From the NCBI RefSeq assembly GCF_001687105.1, contig NZ_CP014599.1, forward strand, positions 62,001-126,000: a DNA stretch of 64,000 nt. The letters are read 5' to 3'. This stretch comes from Salipiger sp. CCB-MM3. GTDB taxonomy: Bacteria > Pseudomonadota > Alphaproteobacteria > Rhodobacterales > Rhodobacteraceae. Under the pieces are notes generated by a model that saw only the letters and a program-made list of their open reading frames with translations, had not been told where the DNA came from and ran no database searches. Positions 1 through 9,565 of the stretch are shown piece by piece (the stretch's first letter is position 1; each line of letters starts with the position of its first letter). Both the position numbers and the translations under genes were made by a program.

Positions 1-1
1 G

Positions 2-679
2 ATTTACATGCAGATCAGCGAGCTGGTGATCCGCGATATCGCCGCTGGCCGGTTGGTCGACGGGCAGAAACTGCCGCCAGAGCGTGAGTTCGCCAAAGCC
101 CATGGCACCACCGTGCGCACCCTGCGCAAGGCATTGCTGGAGCTCGAGAAAAAGGGGCTGCTCGAGCGCCGACAGGGCTCTGGCAACTACGTCCGCGCGG
201 GTGGTGAGGTCGAATCGGTCTACTCCATGTTCCGGCTCGAGCTGGCCGAGGGCGGCGGCGGGCTGCCCACCGCCGACATCCTCGCTGCCGACTATGTTCC
301 GAAGGATCCGCAGCAGCCCGCCTATGGCACCTCGGACCACGGCACCCGCTTTCGCCGCCTGCGCTACCTCGACGATGTCGTCATCGCGGTAGAGGAGATC
401 TGGCTCGACGGCGGCGCGGGACGGGTGCCGCGCGAGATGGTGCAGGACTCGCTCTACCTGACCTACAAGCGCGCCCTACAGCTCTGGATCACCCGCGCCG
501 AAGACCGCGTCGGCATCGGGCAGGTGCCGGACTGGGCGCCCGAGGCATTTCCGCTCAAGCCCGGCACCACCACCGCCTATATCGAGCGCCTGTCTTGGGC
601 GCAGGGCAGCGAGGCGGTCGAGTTCTCACGCACTTGGTACGACACCCAAAAGGCGCTCTACGTCCAGCGCCTCATCTGA
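2..679 (+). CDS. GntR-family transcriptional regulator with UTRA domain (5' truncated by window edge)
   Basis: One-component DNA-binding repressor or activator. The N-terminal part is a winged helix-turn-helix of the GntR family (IRDIAAGRL, LPPEREFAK, then a recognition helix and RRQGSGNYV). The remaining roughly 150 residues look like a UTRA effector-binding domain, which in this subfamily senses sugars or small acids. The first ATG in the window is at 8, but the frame is open to the edge and reads Ile-Tyr before it. Family members usually begin with a few more residues ahead of the YMQI segment, so the true start probably lies upstream. It ends 18 nt before the Gfo/Idh/MocA gene and is probably its operon partner and local regulator. 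The ligand cannot be told. Confidence 0.9.
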   Translation: MYMQISELVIRDIAAGRLVDGQKLPPEREFAKAHGTTVRTLRKALLELEKKGLLERRQGSGNYVRAGGEVESVYSMFRLELAEGGGGLPTADILAADYVPKDPQQPAYGTSDHGTRFRRLRYLDDVVIAVEEIWLDGGAGRVPREMVQDSLYLTYKRALQLWITRAEDRVGIGQVPDWAPEAFPLKPGTTTAYIERLSWAQGSEAVEFSRTWYDTQKALYVQRLI

Positions 680-697
680 AGGGAGGAGGATTTCCCT

Positions 698-1840
698 ATG
701 ACGACCCAGACCCTCGCGCGCAGCGAGACACGGACCATCACCTACGGCATCATCGGCTGCGGCATGATGGGGCAAGAACATCTGCGCAATATTGCGCTGC
801 TGGACAACACCGCCGTCGGCGCGATCTTCGAACCCGACGCCGAGATGCGCGCCCATGCGCGGCAGTTCGCTCCGAACGCGCAGTTCGTGGACAGCATCGA
901 GGCGCTGCTAGACGTGGCCGAGATCGATTGCCTGCTGATCGCCAGCCCCAACTTCCGCCATGTGGAGCAGCTGCAGCAGATCGCAGGCAAACGCCCGCTG
1001 CCCGTGCTGGTGGAAAAGCCGCTGTTCACCGACCCCGAGCATGCCGCCGCCATCGACGCCTTTGCCGAGAGCTACCCTGCGCCGGTCTGGGTGGCGATGG
1101 AATACCGCTACATGCCGCCCGTCGCCAAACTGCTGGAAGAGGCCGAGGCGGCCACCGGCGGCGTGAAGATGCTGACCATCCGCGAGCACCGCTTCCCCTT
1201 CCTCGAGAAGGTCGGCGACTGGAACCGCTTTAACCGCTACACCGGCGGGACGTTCGTCGAGAAATGCTGCCACTTCTTCGATCTCATGCGGCTGACGCTG
1301 AAGTCTGATCCGGTGCGGGTGATGGCGATGGGCGGTCAGGCGGCGAACCATCTTGAAGAGACCTACGCCGGCGAGACCCCCGACATCTTCGACCATGGCT
1401 ACGTGATGGTCGAATTCGAGAGCGGCGTGCGCGCCATGCTGGAGCTGTGCATGTTCGCCGAGGGCTCGCGCTATCAGGAAGAGATCTCGGCGGTCGGCCC
1501 CAAGGGCAAGATCGAGGCGCTGGTGCCGGGGCCGGGCCGCTTCTGGCCCGCGCATCTGGGCGCGGCGCCGGTGCCGCAGGTCATCGTCTCGCCGCGCGAG
1601 CCCAAGGGGCCCGAGGTGCGCGAGATCCCCGTCGATCCGACGATCCTCGAAGCCGGGGACCACAACGGCTCGACCTTCTACCAGCATCGCGGGTTCCTTG
1701 AGTTGGTGCGCGGCGAGCGCAGCGCGCCCGAGGTCTCGTTGCAGGATGGCAAATGGGCGGTGCTGATGGGCCTCGCGGCGCAGCGTTCGATGACCGAGGG
1801 CCGCGCGGTGGATCTGAGCGAACTGACCGGCACGGCCTAA
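698..1840 (+). CDS. Gfo/Idh/MocA family oxidoreductase
   Basis: Cytoplasmic NAD(P)-dependent oxidoreductase of the glucose-fructose/inositol dehydrogenase superfamily, 380 aa, a normal length. The Rossmann nucleotide loop GCGMMG lies at residues 20-25 and the family EKP motif at 106-108 (VLVEKPLF). The C-terminal half is the usual substrate-binding alpha/beta domain. A Shine-Dalgarno (gggaggagg) precedes the ATG by a normal distance. It follows a GntR/UTRA regulator by 18 nt, so it probably acts in an inducible sugar or polyol pathway whose other genes lie left of the window. The substrate is not predictable. Confidence 0.92.
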   Translation: MTTQTLARSETRTITYGIIGCGMMGQEHLRNIALLDNTAVGAIFEPDAEMRAHARQFAPNAQFVDSIEALLDVAEIDCLLIASPNFRHVEQLQQIAGKRPLPVLVEKPLFTDPEHAAAIDAFAESYPAPVWVAMEYRYMPPVAKLLEEAEAATGGVKMLTIREHRFPFLEKVGDWNRFNRYTGGTFVEKCCHFFDLMRLTLKSDPVRVMAMGGQAANHLEETYAGETPDIFDHGYVMVEFESGVRAMLELCMFAEGSRYQEEISAVGPKGKIEALVPGPGRFWPAHLGAAPVPQVIVSPREPKGPEVREIPVDPTILEAGDHNGSTFYQHRGFLELVRGERSAPEVSLQDGKWAVLMGLAAQRSMTEGRAVDLSELTGTA

Positions 1841-1867
1841 GCCGCGGCGAGCACGGAACTTTCGGCG

Positions 1868-1887
1868 GGGGCCTTCATTAGGGCCCC
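1868..1887 (+). terminator. Hairpin after the Gfo/Idh/MocA gene
   Basis: GGGGCC and GGCCCC flank an 8-nt A/T-containing loop shortly after the stop codon. There is no clear T-tract, so it is only a candidate terminator. Confidence 0.3.
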
Positions 1888-2010
1888 TGCCCCACGCATC
1901 ATCCAACGCTGCAATCCCGGCCTTCCGGCGTGGACGCGACACCCGTCAGCGCTACCTCCCCTCCACAAACCAAGCGCCAAGCTACGCATGCGCAGCCAGG
2001 GAGGAGAGCC

Positions 2011-2469
2011 ATGGTTTCGTTCGAACTCAACGGAAAAGATGTGTCCGTCGATGTGCCCGAGGAGACGCCGCTCCTCTGGGTGCTGCGCGACGAGTTGCAG
2101 ATGACGGGCACCAAATTCGGCTGCGGCATCGCCCAATGCGGCGCCTGCACCGTGATGATGAATGGCATGACCCGCCGTGCCTGCGTGACGCCGGTCTCGA
2201 TGGTCGACGGCGCCTCGGTCACCACGATCGAGGGCATCGACGGACCCGAGGCCGAGGCGGTGCAAGCCGCATGGGAGGGCCTCGATGTGCCACAATGCGG
2301 CTGGTGCCAGTCGGGACAGGTGATGAGCGCCACCGCGCTGCTGCGCGAAGTGCCCAAGCCCAGCGACGAGGACATCGACAACGCCATGGCAGGCAACATC
2401 TGCCGCTGCGCCACCTATGTCCGCATCCGCAAGGCGATTCACGACGCCGCCGACAAGCTGGAGGGCTGA
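2011..2469 (+). CDS. (2Fe-2S)-binding subunit of a molybdenum hydroxylase (isoquinoline 1-oxidoreductase alpha-like)
   Basis: Small iron-sulfur electron-transfer subunit of a xanthine-oxidase-family hydroxylase, 152 aa, the usual size for IorA-type subunits. A plant-ferredoxin-type cluster is ligated by Cys38, Cys43, Cys46 and Cys58. A second cluster is ligated by Cys96, Cys99, Cys131 and Cys133 (CGWC and CRC motifs). The ATG at 2011 was chosen because a strong GGAGAG ribosome site precedes it and the protein then begins with the standard beta-strand (VSFELNGK); the frame is open further upstream. It lies 4 nt before the Mo subunit gene. No FAD subunit follows, as is typical for isoquinoline or aldehyde oxidoreductases that pass electrons to cytochrome c. 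Confidence 0.93.
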   Translation: MVSFELNGKDVSVDVPEETPLLWVLRDELQMTGTKFGCGIAQCGACTVMMNGMTRRACVTPVSMVDGASVTTIEGIDGPEAEAVQAAWEGLDVPQCGWCQSGQVMSATALLREVPKPSDEDIDNAMAGNICRCATYVRIRKAIHDAADKLEG

Positions 2470-2473
2470 GACG

Positions 2474-4708
2474 ATGACCCAGACCTTCGAAAGACTGGCC
2501 TTCGAAAGACTGGCCTTCGCAAAACCAGCCCCAGCAAAACCCGCCCTGTCCCGCCGCAGCTTCCTTGCCTCATCGGCGGGACTGGTGATCGGCATGACGC
2601 TGCCGCTGGCCGCCCGCGCCCAGTCCGGCGCTGCCGCCGCGATGAAATCCGGCGCGACGGGTGACGCCACATTCGCCCCCAACGCCTTTGTCCGCGTCGC
2701 GCCCGACGATACGATCACCGTGATCATCAAGCACATCGAGTTCGGCCAAGGCCCGTTCACCGGCCTCGCCACGCTGGTGGCCGAGGAGATGGACGCCGAC
2801 TGGAGCCAGATGCGCGCCGAGAACGCGCCCGCCAACAACGAGCTCTACAAGAACCTCGCCTTCGGCATGCAGGGCACGGGCGGGTCGACCGCCATGGCCA
2901 ATTCCTACATGCAGATGCGCAAGGCCGGGGCCGCCGCCCGCGCCATGCTGATCGCCGCCGCCGCCGAGGAATGGGGCGTGCCGGAGGGCGAGATCACCGT
3001 CTCCCAGGGCCAGATCAGCCATAGCTCGGGCAAGTCCTCGGGCTTCGGCGCGCTGGCCGAGAAAGCCGCCGGGATGACCCCGCCGGAGGATCCCCCGGTG
3101 AAATCGCCGGATCAGTTCGTGCTGATCGGCACCGACCTGCCCAAGCTCGACACCAAAGCCAAGTCCACCGGCACCGCGACCTTCACCATGGATGTCTACC
3201 GCGAAGGGCTGCAGACCGTCGTCGTGGCGCATCCGCCCAAACTTGGCGCCACCGTCGGTTCTTTTGACGACAGCGCCGCGCTCGAGGTGCCGGGCGTCGA
3301 GGCCGTGCGGCAGATCCCGCAGGGCGTCGCGGTCTATGCCCGCTCGACCCATGCCGCGCTGAAGGGCCGCGAAGCGCTGAGCATCGAATGGGACGAGAGC
3401 GGGGCCGAGACGCGCTCCTCCGCCGAGATCTTCGAGGCCTTCTCGAAGGCCGCCTCGGAGGGCGGCAAGGACGCGGAAATGCTGGGTGATGGCGCGTCAG
3501 GCATCGAGGGCGCGGCGCAGGTGATCGAAGCCGAGTTCCGCTTCCCCTATCTCGCACATGCCCCGATGGAGCCGCTCGACGGGGTCATCGAACTGCGCGA
3601 GGACAGGGCCGAAGTCTGGATGGGCTCGCAGTTCCCGGCGCTCGACAAGCCGATGATCGTGCAGACGCTTGGGCTCCAGCCCGAGGCCCTGCGCCTCAAC
3701 GTGATGTTCGCCGGGGGCAGCTTTGGCCGCCGCGCGCAGGACACCGCGCATTTCGCGGGCGAACTGGCCGAGGTCGCCAAGGCAGCGGGCGGCCCCGGCG
3801 CCTTCAAGCTGGTCTGGACCCGCGAGGACGATCTGCACGGCGGCTACTACCGCCCGCTCACTGTCCACAAGATGCGCGCCGGTCTCGACGCCGACGGCAA
3901 GCTCACCGGCTGGGAAGACGTGGTGGTCAACCAGTCGATCATGGCAGGCGGGCCGATGGCGCAGATGATGCAGGACGGGATGGACCCCACATCCTACGAA
4001 GGCTCGACCAAGATGCCCTACGACCTCGGCAACCTGCGTGTCGGCTGGGCCCAACAGGAAAGCCCGGTCACCGTGCTCTGGTGGCGCTCGGTCGGGCACA
4101 CACACACTGGCTATGCCACCGAGGTGTTTCTCGACATGGTGCTCGAAGCGCAGGGCAAGGACCCGGTGCAGGGTCGGCTCGATCTCATTCGCGAGGATGC
4201 GGGCCGGGATCGCGGCGTGCTCGAGAAAGTCGCCGAGATGGCAGGCTGGGACGGCAGCAAGGTCAAGGGCGACAAGGCCTATGGCGTCGCAGTGCACGAG
4301 AGCTTCCAGACCTATGTGGCGCAGATCGCCGAGGTTTCGGACGCGGGCGGGCACCCGCGCGTGCACCGGGTCTGGTGCGCCGTCGACTGCGGCGTCGCGG
4401 TGAACCCCAACGTGATCCGCGCCCAGATGGAGGGCGGCATCGGCTACGGTCTTGGCACCATGCTGTTCGATGAGATCACCCTCGGCGAGGGCGGCGCGGT
4501 GCAGCAGGCCAACTTCGACAGCTACCGCATGCTGCGCATCCACGAGATGCCCGAGGTGATGGTCGAGATCATTGCGTCGGACGCCGATCCTACGGGCGTG
4601 GGCGAGCCGGGGGTGCCACCCATCGGGCCCGCCGTCGCCAACGCTTGGCGCGCGCTGACCGGCAAAGCGGTCACCGACCTGCCCTTCCTCAAGACCATGG
4701 AGGCCTGA
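2474..4708 (+). CDS. Molybdopterin-binding large subunit, xanthine oxidase family (isoquinoline 1-oxidoreductase beta-like), Tat-exported
   Basis: Catalytic subunit, 744 aa, that should bind molybdenum-cytosine-dinucleotide cofactor and hydroxylate an aldehyde or N-heterocycle. A Tat signal is visible ([11 protein letters not shown], then a hydrophobic stretch ending in an ARAQ cleavage site), so the complex is periplasmic and the small subunit is presumably carried along. Glycine-rich cofactor segments such as [21 protein letters not shown] and [17 protein letters not shown] fit the IorB/CoxL family. The ATG at 2474 sits 4 nt after the iron-sulfur gene stop. The codons for the signal-peptide n-region contain an exact 15-bp tandem duplication (2486-2515) giving FERLA twice. 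The substrate is unknown. Confidence 0.92.
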   Translation: MTQTFERLAFERLAFAKPAPAKPALSRRSFLASSAGLVIGMTLPLAARAQSGAAAAMKSGATGDATFAPNAFVRVAPDDTITVIIKHIEFGQGPFTGLATLVAEEMDADWSQMRAENAPANNELYKNLAFGMQGTGGSTAMANSYMQMRKAGAAARAMLIAAAAEEWGVPEGEITVSQGQISHSSGKSSGFGALAEKAAGMTPPEDPPVKSPDQFVLIGTDLPKLDTKAKSTGTATFTMDVYREGLQTVVVAHPPKLGATVGSFDDSAALEVPGVEAVRQIPQGVAVYARSTHAALKGREALSIEWDESGAETRSSAEIFEAFSKAASEGGKDAEMLGDGASGIEGAAQVIEAEFRFPYLAHAPMEPLDGVIELREDRAEVWMGSQFPALDKPMIVQTLGLQPEALRLNVMFAGGSFGRRAQDTAHFAGELAEVAKAAGGPGAFKLVWTREDDLHGGYYRPLTVHKMRAGLDADGKLTGWEDVVVNQSIMAGGPMAQMMQDGMDPTSYEGSTKMPYDLGNLRVGWAQQESPVTVLWWRSVGHTHTGYATEVFLDMVLEAQGKDPVQGRLDLIREDAGRDRGVLEKVAEMAGWDGSKVKGDKAYGVAVHESFQTYVAQIAEVSDAGGHPRVHRVWCAVDCGVAVNPNVIRAQMEGGIGYGLGTMLFDEITLGEGGAVQQANFDSYRMLRIHEMPEVMVEIIASDADPTGVGEPGVPPIGPAVANAWRALTGKAVTDLPFLKTMEA
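2486..2515 (+). repeat. 15-bp exact tandem duplication in a Tat signal n-region
   Basis: TTCGAAAGACTGGCC occurs twice head to tail, in frame, doubling FERLA before the twin-arginine motif. It looks like a recent slippage product. Confidence 0.85.
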
Positions 4709-4711
4709 GCC

Positions 4712-5329
4712 ATGCGCAAGACGATCCTGATGGCGGCGCTGCTCGGCGCCGCACCCGCCCTCTTTGCCCTGCCCACCCTTGCCGAGACAGTGAAAGGGCT
4801 GCGCACCGTGGATGAATTCGACGGCATCGCAGACGAGACCGAGCGCTCGGTCGCGCTCTTCACCGAGATGATGGCGGTGATCGAGCATCCGCGCTGCCTC
4901 AATTGCCACCCGGTCGGCGACAGCCCGCGGCAGGGGATGGACATGCACCCGCATGAGCCGCCGGTGGCCCGAGGAGATGCGGATTTCGGCGCGCCCGGCA
5001 TGCGCTGCAACACCTGCCACGGCGAGGAGAACTTCGCCTTCACCACCGGCGAGGGGTCGATCCCCGGCCATTCACCGTGGCAACTCGCGCCGATCGAGAT
5101 GGGTTGGGTCGGCAAGAGCGCTGCAGAGATTTGCGCGCAACTCAAAGACCCGGAGCGCAACGGCGGGCGCAGCATGGAAGACCTGCACGAGCACAATGCC
5201 ACCGACGGGCTGGTCGGCTGGGGCTGGGGTCCGGGCAAGGGTCGCGAGCCCGCCCCCGGCACGCAGGAGATCTTTGGCCAGCTGACGAAGGCGTGGATCG
5301 AGACCGGGTCTGCCTGCCCCGAGGGGTGA
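4712..5329 (+). CDS. Periplasmic diheme cytochrome c, electron acceptor of the molybdenum hydroxylase
   Basis: A 205-aa exported c-type cytochrome. A Sec signal peptide covers residues 1-24 (cleavage near LPTLAE). Two heme-binding motifs are present: CLNCH at 62-66 and CNTCH at 99-103. His- and Met-rich stretches nearby (MDMHPHEPP) could supply axial ligands. It follows the Mo subunit by 3 nt, so the three genes form one operon. The likely role is to accept electrons from the 2Fe-2S clusters and pass them to the respiratory chain. The family assignment beyond cytochrome c is uncertain. Confidence 0.88.
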   Translation: MRKTILMAALLGAAPALFALPTLAETVKGLRTVDEFDGIADETERSVALFTEMMAVIEHPRCLNCHPVGDSPRQGMDMHPHEPPVARGDADFGAPGMRCNTCHGEENFAFTTGEGSIPGHSPWQLAPIEMGWVGKSAAEICAQLKDPERNGGRSMEDLHEHNATDGLVGWGWGPGKGREPAPGTQEIFGQLTKAWIETGSACPEG

Positions 5330-5381
5330 AGCGGGATCTCTGCGGGACATCGCGGCGCGCCTACGATCCTTGCGCGCGAAA

Positions 5382-5417
5382 ACGGGCCCCGCCGGGGAAA
5401 CAAACGGCGAGGCCCGT
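5382..5417. terminator. Hairpin between convergent cytochrome and receptor genes
   Basis: ACGGGCC and GGCCCGT pair, with an inner GCCG/CGGC stem. A smaller AACCC/GGGTT hairpin follows at 5422-5436. It sits between two convergent stops, so it may serve both strands. Confidence 0.5.
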
Positions 5418-5463
5418 GCTGAACCCCCGGCGGGTTTAGTGCGCCGGGAGCGGTGCCAAAAGA

Positions 5464-7569
5464 TCAGAACGACTTTGTCAGCGAGACGTTGAAGGTGCGC
5501 GGCTCGCCGCGGAAGTTGAACACCGAGGTGCTGCCAACACGGGTGTAATACTCTTCATCGAAGACGTTATCGACGCCCATGCGCAGCACCAGATCATTGT
5601 CCCAAGTCTTGGAGGCCATCAGATCGACGGTGCCGTAGCTCGGTGCTTCGATGCCGCGCGACGAGAACTCGGACATCCATGTCACCCGGCCGCCAAAGCT
5701 CCAGCCCTGCAGCGCGCCCTCGGTGACGTCATAGGCGCCCGACAGCTTGAACATATGCTCGGGCGTGTAGGTCGAGAATGTCTCGCCCTCGTCGTCGCCG
5801 TTGAGATATTCGGTCCAAGTGTAGGTGTAGCCTGCCGACAGGTGGATGTTTTCGGCAAGCTCACCGGCCACGCCCAGTTCGAAGCCCTGCGACGAGACTT
5901 CTTCTTCGGCCTCGTAATAATCCTCGTCGACCACCTGCACCGGGCGGTTGACCTCGCGCAGATCGAAGAGCGCTGCCGACACGTCGAGCCCGTAAGCCAG
6001 CCGCGCCTTGACGCCCAGCTCAACCTGACGGCCCTCGATCGGGTCGAGCAGATCGCCGCTCTTGTCCACTTCGGACTGCGGGATGAAGATCTCGGAGTAG
6101 CTGGCATAAAGCGTGGTGTTCGGCGTGACGTCGTAGGTCAGCCCGGCGAAGGGGGTAACCTGCGCATCGACGTCATACTCTTCGGTCGCGACCGCGCCGG
6201 TCGAGAGCGTCTCGGTGTCCACGGTGCCGTCGTACCAGCTCAGGCGCGCGCCGCCGATCAGGGTCAGCGCCTCCATCGGCTTCACCCGAAGCTGCGTGTA
6301 AAGGCCGGTGGATTCCGTCTCGGTCTCGGTCTTGGTGCTGTAGTCGACGTCGGGCTTGGCGACCGACGAGCTGTCCCAATCGTCCAGATCCCAGCTGCCG
6401 GAGATGGCGCCGCGGGCCTGATACATGGTGCTGTCGGTCTTCTGCCAATCGGCGCCGACGATGGCCACGCCGGTCCAGCCGCCCAGTTCGAACGGCAATT
6501 CGGTGTGCAGGTCGAGCGCGAGGCTGTCCTGCTCAAAATCGCGCGCCAGCCACGAAAGGCGCGAGATGGTGTTGTCCTCCGCCGCCGCCGAGCCGGCATA
6601 GGCGTAGAGGAAATCGGCTTCCTGATGCGAGTTGCGCAGCGAGAATTTCACCCGCCCGCCATTGTCGAAGAAATGCTCGGCAGCGACCACCGCGTCGGTG
6701 GTCGCGTTGTCGAAGTCGTTCCAATCCATCGCCGTGGTGGTCGAGGCATCGGTCCAGATCAGATCGTTGTCTTCATAGGTCGGCAGACCGTTGAACGGCG
6801 AGATATCGCGCTCCATATGGCTGAGCGAGAAGGTCAGCTTGGTATCGGGCGACAGATCCCATGCCAGCGTGCCGTAGAGCGAGGTCACGCCGTTCTCAGT
6901 CTCATCCACAAAGCCTTCGCCGTCGCCATAGGCCGCCACGAAGCGGCCGCGCAGCGTGCCTTCCTTGTTGAGCGCGCCCGACACATCGACCTCGGCCCGC
7001 GCCTGCCCGTTGGAATCCGCCGAGATGGTGCCATAACCGGTAAGCTCGGTCGCCGTGGCCTGCTTGAGGCGCATGTTGATCGAGCCCGCAGGCTCACCGG
7101 TGCCGATGAACAGACCCGCCGGGCCTTTCAGCACCTCGACGTGGTCGACGATCGAAAGGTCGGGCTGGGTGCCATAGATCGAGCTGACCGGCGCCGGAAG
7201 ACCGTCGAAATAGAGGTAATCGAACTCATAGCCGCGCGAGAAGATCGACGAGCGGCCCACGTCGTTGTTGAGGATCATGATGCCCGGCGTGTCGGCCAGC
7301 GCCTCTTCGAGCGCCGTATAGCCCGCGTCTTCGATCACCTTGCGCGTCACCACCCAGCTCGACTGCGGCACATCGCGCGGCGCCATGCTCGCCTTTTCCC
7401 CCACCGAGATGCGGTCGGTGGTGTAGCTGTTGGTGCCTTCGGTCTCATAGCTCGCGCTGTCGATGGTGAGCTCGCCAAGATAGACATCGTCCTGCGCAAA
7501 AGCTGGCGTCGAAAGCGATGTTGAAAGCAGCAAGACCAGTTTGATCAGCCTGCGTGTGGTTGTGGACAT
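5464..7569 (-). CDS. TonB-dependent siderophore receptor
   Basis: Outer-membrane ligand-gated channel, 701 aa. The signal peptide ends in AFAQ, a plug domain follows (ALEEALADTPGIMI, then VLKGPAGLFIGTGEPAGSINM), and a 22-strand-type barrel ends in a C-terminal phenylalanine (LTKSF). The plug resembles FhuE/FpvA-type hydroxamate or mixed siderophore receptors. A divergent AraC regulator starts 131 bp away, the usual arrangement for siderophore-responsive receptors (PchR-like control). I see no TonB box-proximal signaling domain, so control by a sigma/anti-sigma pair is unlikely. The ligand is not identified. Confidence 0.95.
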   Translation of the reverse strand: MSTTTRRLIKLVLLLSTSLSTPAFAQDDVYLGELTIDSASYETEGTNSYTTDRISVGEKASMAPRDVPQSSWVVTRKVIEDAGYTALEEALADTPGIMILNNDVGRSSIFSRGYEFDYLYFDGLPAPVSSIYGTQPDLSIVDHVEVLKGPAGLFIGTGEPAGSINMRLKQATATELTGYGTISADSNGQARAEVDVSGALNKEGTLRGRFVAAYGDGEGFVDETENGVTSLYGTLAWDLSPDTKLTFSLSHMERDISPFNGLPTYEDNDLIWTDASTTTAMDWNDFDNATTDAVVAAEHFFDNGGRVKFSLRNSHQEADFLYAYAGSAAAEDNTISRLSWLARDFEQDSLALDLHTELPFELGGWTGVAIVGADWQKTDSTMYQARGAISGSWDLDDWDSSSVAKPDVDYSTKTETETESTGLYTQLRVKPMEALTLIGGARLSWYDGTVDTETLSTGAVATEEYDVDAQVTPFAGLTYDVTPNTTLYASYSEIFIPQSEVDKSGDLLDPIEGRQVELGVKARLAYGLDVSAALFDLREVNRPVQVVDEDYYEAEEEVSSQGFELGVAGELAENIHLSAGYTYTWTEYLNGDDEGETFSTYTPEHMFKLSGAYDVTEGALQGWSFGGRVTWMSEFSSRGIEAPSYGTVDLMASKTWDNDLVLRMGVDNVFDEEYYTRVGSTSVFNFRGEPRTFNVSLTKSF

Positions 7570-7700
7570 TGGACCCTCGTATATTCTGACTATTTTACTA
7601 GATTATTACGTGCGAAGCTGCGACACTGCCACTGCCGGACCTTTTCGGAACGTTCAGAGTCCTGTCCGGAAACATCAAACTCGCTGGGGAATTTGCCGAA

Positions 7701-8657
7701 ATGGCGCAGATCGGACGTGCCGAAATCGAACAAGTGCTGCTCGGACGAAGCGCCGACTTCGGCACGACTCTCGCCGCCGGGCAGGTCGCGCTGCGCGGGC
7801 GCTGCCTTGGCGCATCCACCCCGCTGGGCCTGTCGGTGAACCTGCATGACGCCTTTGCCGAGACCAGTTTCGAAACCCGCATGACGCGCCCCGCCAACCT
7901 CATGCTGCATCTCGTTCTGGAAGGGTCGGTGTCGGCGCATGTGGATGGCACCGCCTTCTGCTTTGGCCGCAGCAAGGGCGGCCCGGTGCAGCTGGTCCTG
8001 AGCGCGACTGCGCAGCCAACCGACTTCCGGCGGCGCTTCACCGGCGGCCAGCGGCTACGGAAGGCCACGATCGCCCTGTCTTGGGATTGGCTCGCCCGGC
8101 ACGAGCTTGGCATGGACGACGTTCTCGAAGGCCGCGCGCATCGGTATGAGGCATGGCCCGTGCCGCAACGGGAGATCGCGCAGGCGGAGGCGTTGCTGGC
8201 CCCGATGGAGGAAGGCACGCGCCGCGCCGCCCGCGTTCTGGAGCAAGAGGCCTTTGCCCTGTCGCTCGTGCGCTTTGCGATGGCCTCGCTGCTGCATGTG
8301 GGGCCGGATCTGACGCGCGCCGAACGCGACCGGCTCGCCCGGATGGAGGCCTTTGCCAGCGCGCCCGGACCGATGCCCGAGCTTGATCTCGTGGCGCGCT
8401 CCGGCGGGATCAGCGTATCGACCATGCGCCGGATGTTCGAAAAGGCCTATGGGCAGACCGTCAAGGCGCGGCTGCGCGAGGTGCGGATGGAAAAGGCCGC
8501 CGCGGCGCTGCGCGCGGGGGCCTCGGTGCTGGAGGCCGCGCATGTGGCGGGCTACGAGACCCCCGCCGCCTTTGCCACGGCGTTTCGCAAGGCCAAGGGC
8601 ATGCCGCCGTCGCATCTGGCGCGCACGCCGCGCGCCTTGCGGATGGATCGCAACTGA
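7701..8657 (+). CDS. AraC-family transcriptional regulator
   Basis: A 318-aa regulator. The N-terminal about 200 residues are an effector domain and the C-terminal about 100 form a double helix-turn-helix (LDLVARSGGISVSTMRRMFEKAYGQ, then ASVLEAAHVAGYETPAAFATAFRKAKGMPP). The layout and its divergent position next to a siderophore receptor resemble PchR, which activates receptor genes when it binds the ferric siderophore. That role is inferred from context. Confidence 0.92.
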   Translation: MAQIGRAEIEQVLLGRSADFGTTLAAGQVALRGRCLGASTPLGLSVNLHDAFAETSFETRMTRPANLMLHLVLEGSVSAHVDGTAFCFGRSKGGPVQLVLSATAQPTDFRRRFTGGQRLRKATIALSWDWLARHELGMDDVLEGRAHRYEAWPVPQREIAQAEALLAPMEEGTRRAARVLEQEAFALSLVRFAMASLLHVGPDLTRAERDRLARMEAFASAPGPMPELDLVARSGGISVSTMRRMFEKAYGQTVKARLREVRMEKAAAALRAGASVLEAAHVAGYETPAAFATAFRKAKGMPPSHLARTPRALRMDRN

Positions 8658-8805
8658 CGACCCATCGAGGGGCCGATATGTGGCGCGCCCGCGCCTGTCG
8701 CGCCGCGCGATGATCCCTGCCACAACAGAAGCATTGATCCCTCCCGCCAAGGCCCGTTAGGCTTTCCCATGAACAAGCCGCGTCAAAGGCTGGAGGCAGA
8801 GCAGA

Positions 8806-9321
8806 ATGAAAGCGACACGGACCCTTGGACCTGCCCTTCTGATGGGGGCGGCGCTGCTCATGCTTGCGGCCTGCGGCGGAGGGCGGCGCTCACACACTCC
8901 CGGGGAGCTGGAATGCATGGAGCGGGCCATGTACTTCGAGTCGATCCGCTCCAGCCGCGACGGCATGATCGCTGTCGGCAGCGTGGTGATGAACCGTGTG
9001 GCATCGAGCGATTTTCCCGGCTCGGTCTGCGGCGTGGTCGGGCAGAAGAACCAATTCGCCCCCGGCGTCATGACCCGCGAGATGAGCGGCTCTTCGATGC
9101 TGGCGGTGCGCGAAGCGGCGCTGTCGGTGCTGCAGGGAGAACGCCACCCGCTGATCGGCAACGCGCAGTTCTTTCATGCGGCGACTTACCGGGCCTCTTA
9201 CAACAACATGCATTACGTGCTCACCACCGGGGGCAACGCCTTTTATGAAAAGCGCCGCCCCGAGTTCGTGACGCGCCCGAACCCGCCGGGGGCGCTGGAA
9301 GGCATCACCGCGCGCCTTTGA
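8806..9321 (+). CDS. SleB-like cell wall hydrolase, lipoprotein
   Basis: A 171-aa protein with a lipoprotein signal (lipobox LAAC, residues 19-22) and a Hydrolase_2/SleB-type domain. The segment CMERAMYFESIRSSRDGM carries the conserved glutamate expected of these lytic-transglycosylase-like peptidoglycan hydrolases. Motifs such as VVMNRV and FHAATY also fit the family. It is probably tethered to a periplasmic membrane face and acts on murein. It stands alone between an AraC gene and a methyltransferase. Confidence 0.85.
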   Translation: MKATRTLGPALLMGAALLMLAACGGGRRSHTPGELECMERAMYFESIRSSRDGMIAVGSVVMNRVASSDFPGSVCGVVGQKNQFAPGVMTREMSGSSMLAVREAALSVLQGERHPLIGNAQFFHAATYRASYNNMHYVLTTGGNAFYEKRRPEFVTRPNPPGALEGITARL

Positions 9322-9360
9322 GTGTGCCCGCCACTTTTGCGGATACAATTGAAACACCGA

Positions 9361-9382
9361 CCGGCATCGGGCCGGCATCGGG
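9361..9382 (+). repeat. 11-bp tandem duplication
   Basis: CCGGCATCGGG appears twice head to tail downstream of the SleB-like gene, 60 bp before a small ORF. Confidence 0.8.
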
Positions 9383-9441
9383 GTGAAACGCAATCGGCGC
9401 AGGGTTTGAGTGTCGAAACACTTCCCCGAAAGGCCGACCCG

Positions 9442-9537
9442 ATGAGTACCGAAAAGACCCCCACGCGCCGCCCGCAACCGCACCCCGGCCCGCGCATGCC
9501 GCAGACATGGCGTTTCACCGATTGGGCGTCGATCTGA
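9442..9537 (+). CDS. Possible 31-aa small protein
   Basis: A short open frame preceded by GAAAGG, a plausible ribosome site 9-10 nt upstream of ATG. It encodes a Pro/Arg-rich peptide (residues 7-17 include RRPQPHPGPR) ending in WRFTDWASI. There is no membrane segment and no family I recognise. The gap between flanking genes is otherwise empty, which mildly supports it. Treat as tentative. Confidence 0.35.
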   Translation: MSTEKTPTRRPQPHPGPRMPQTWRFTDWASI

Positions 9538-9565
9538 CGGCGCTGAGGCCACGCTGAGCCCACAG

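Noticed and set aside
5755..7524. Plus-strand open frame opposite the TonB receptor
   Set aside because: Antisense shadow of a well-conserved receptor with signal peptide and C-terminal Phe.
7570..7700. Possible iron-regulator site between the TonB receptor and AraC genes
   Set aside because: The AT-rich tract around 7572-7612 has no clear Fur, RirA or Irr palindrome that I can define.
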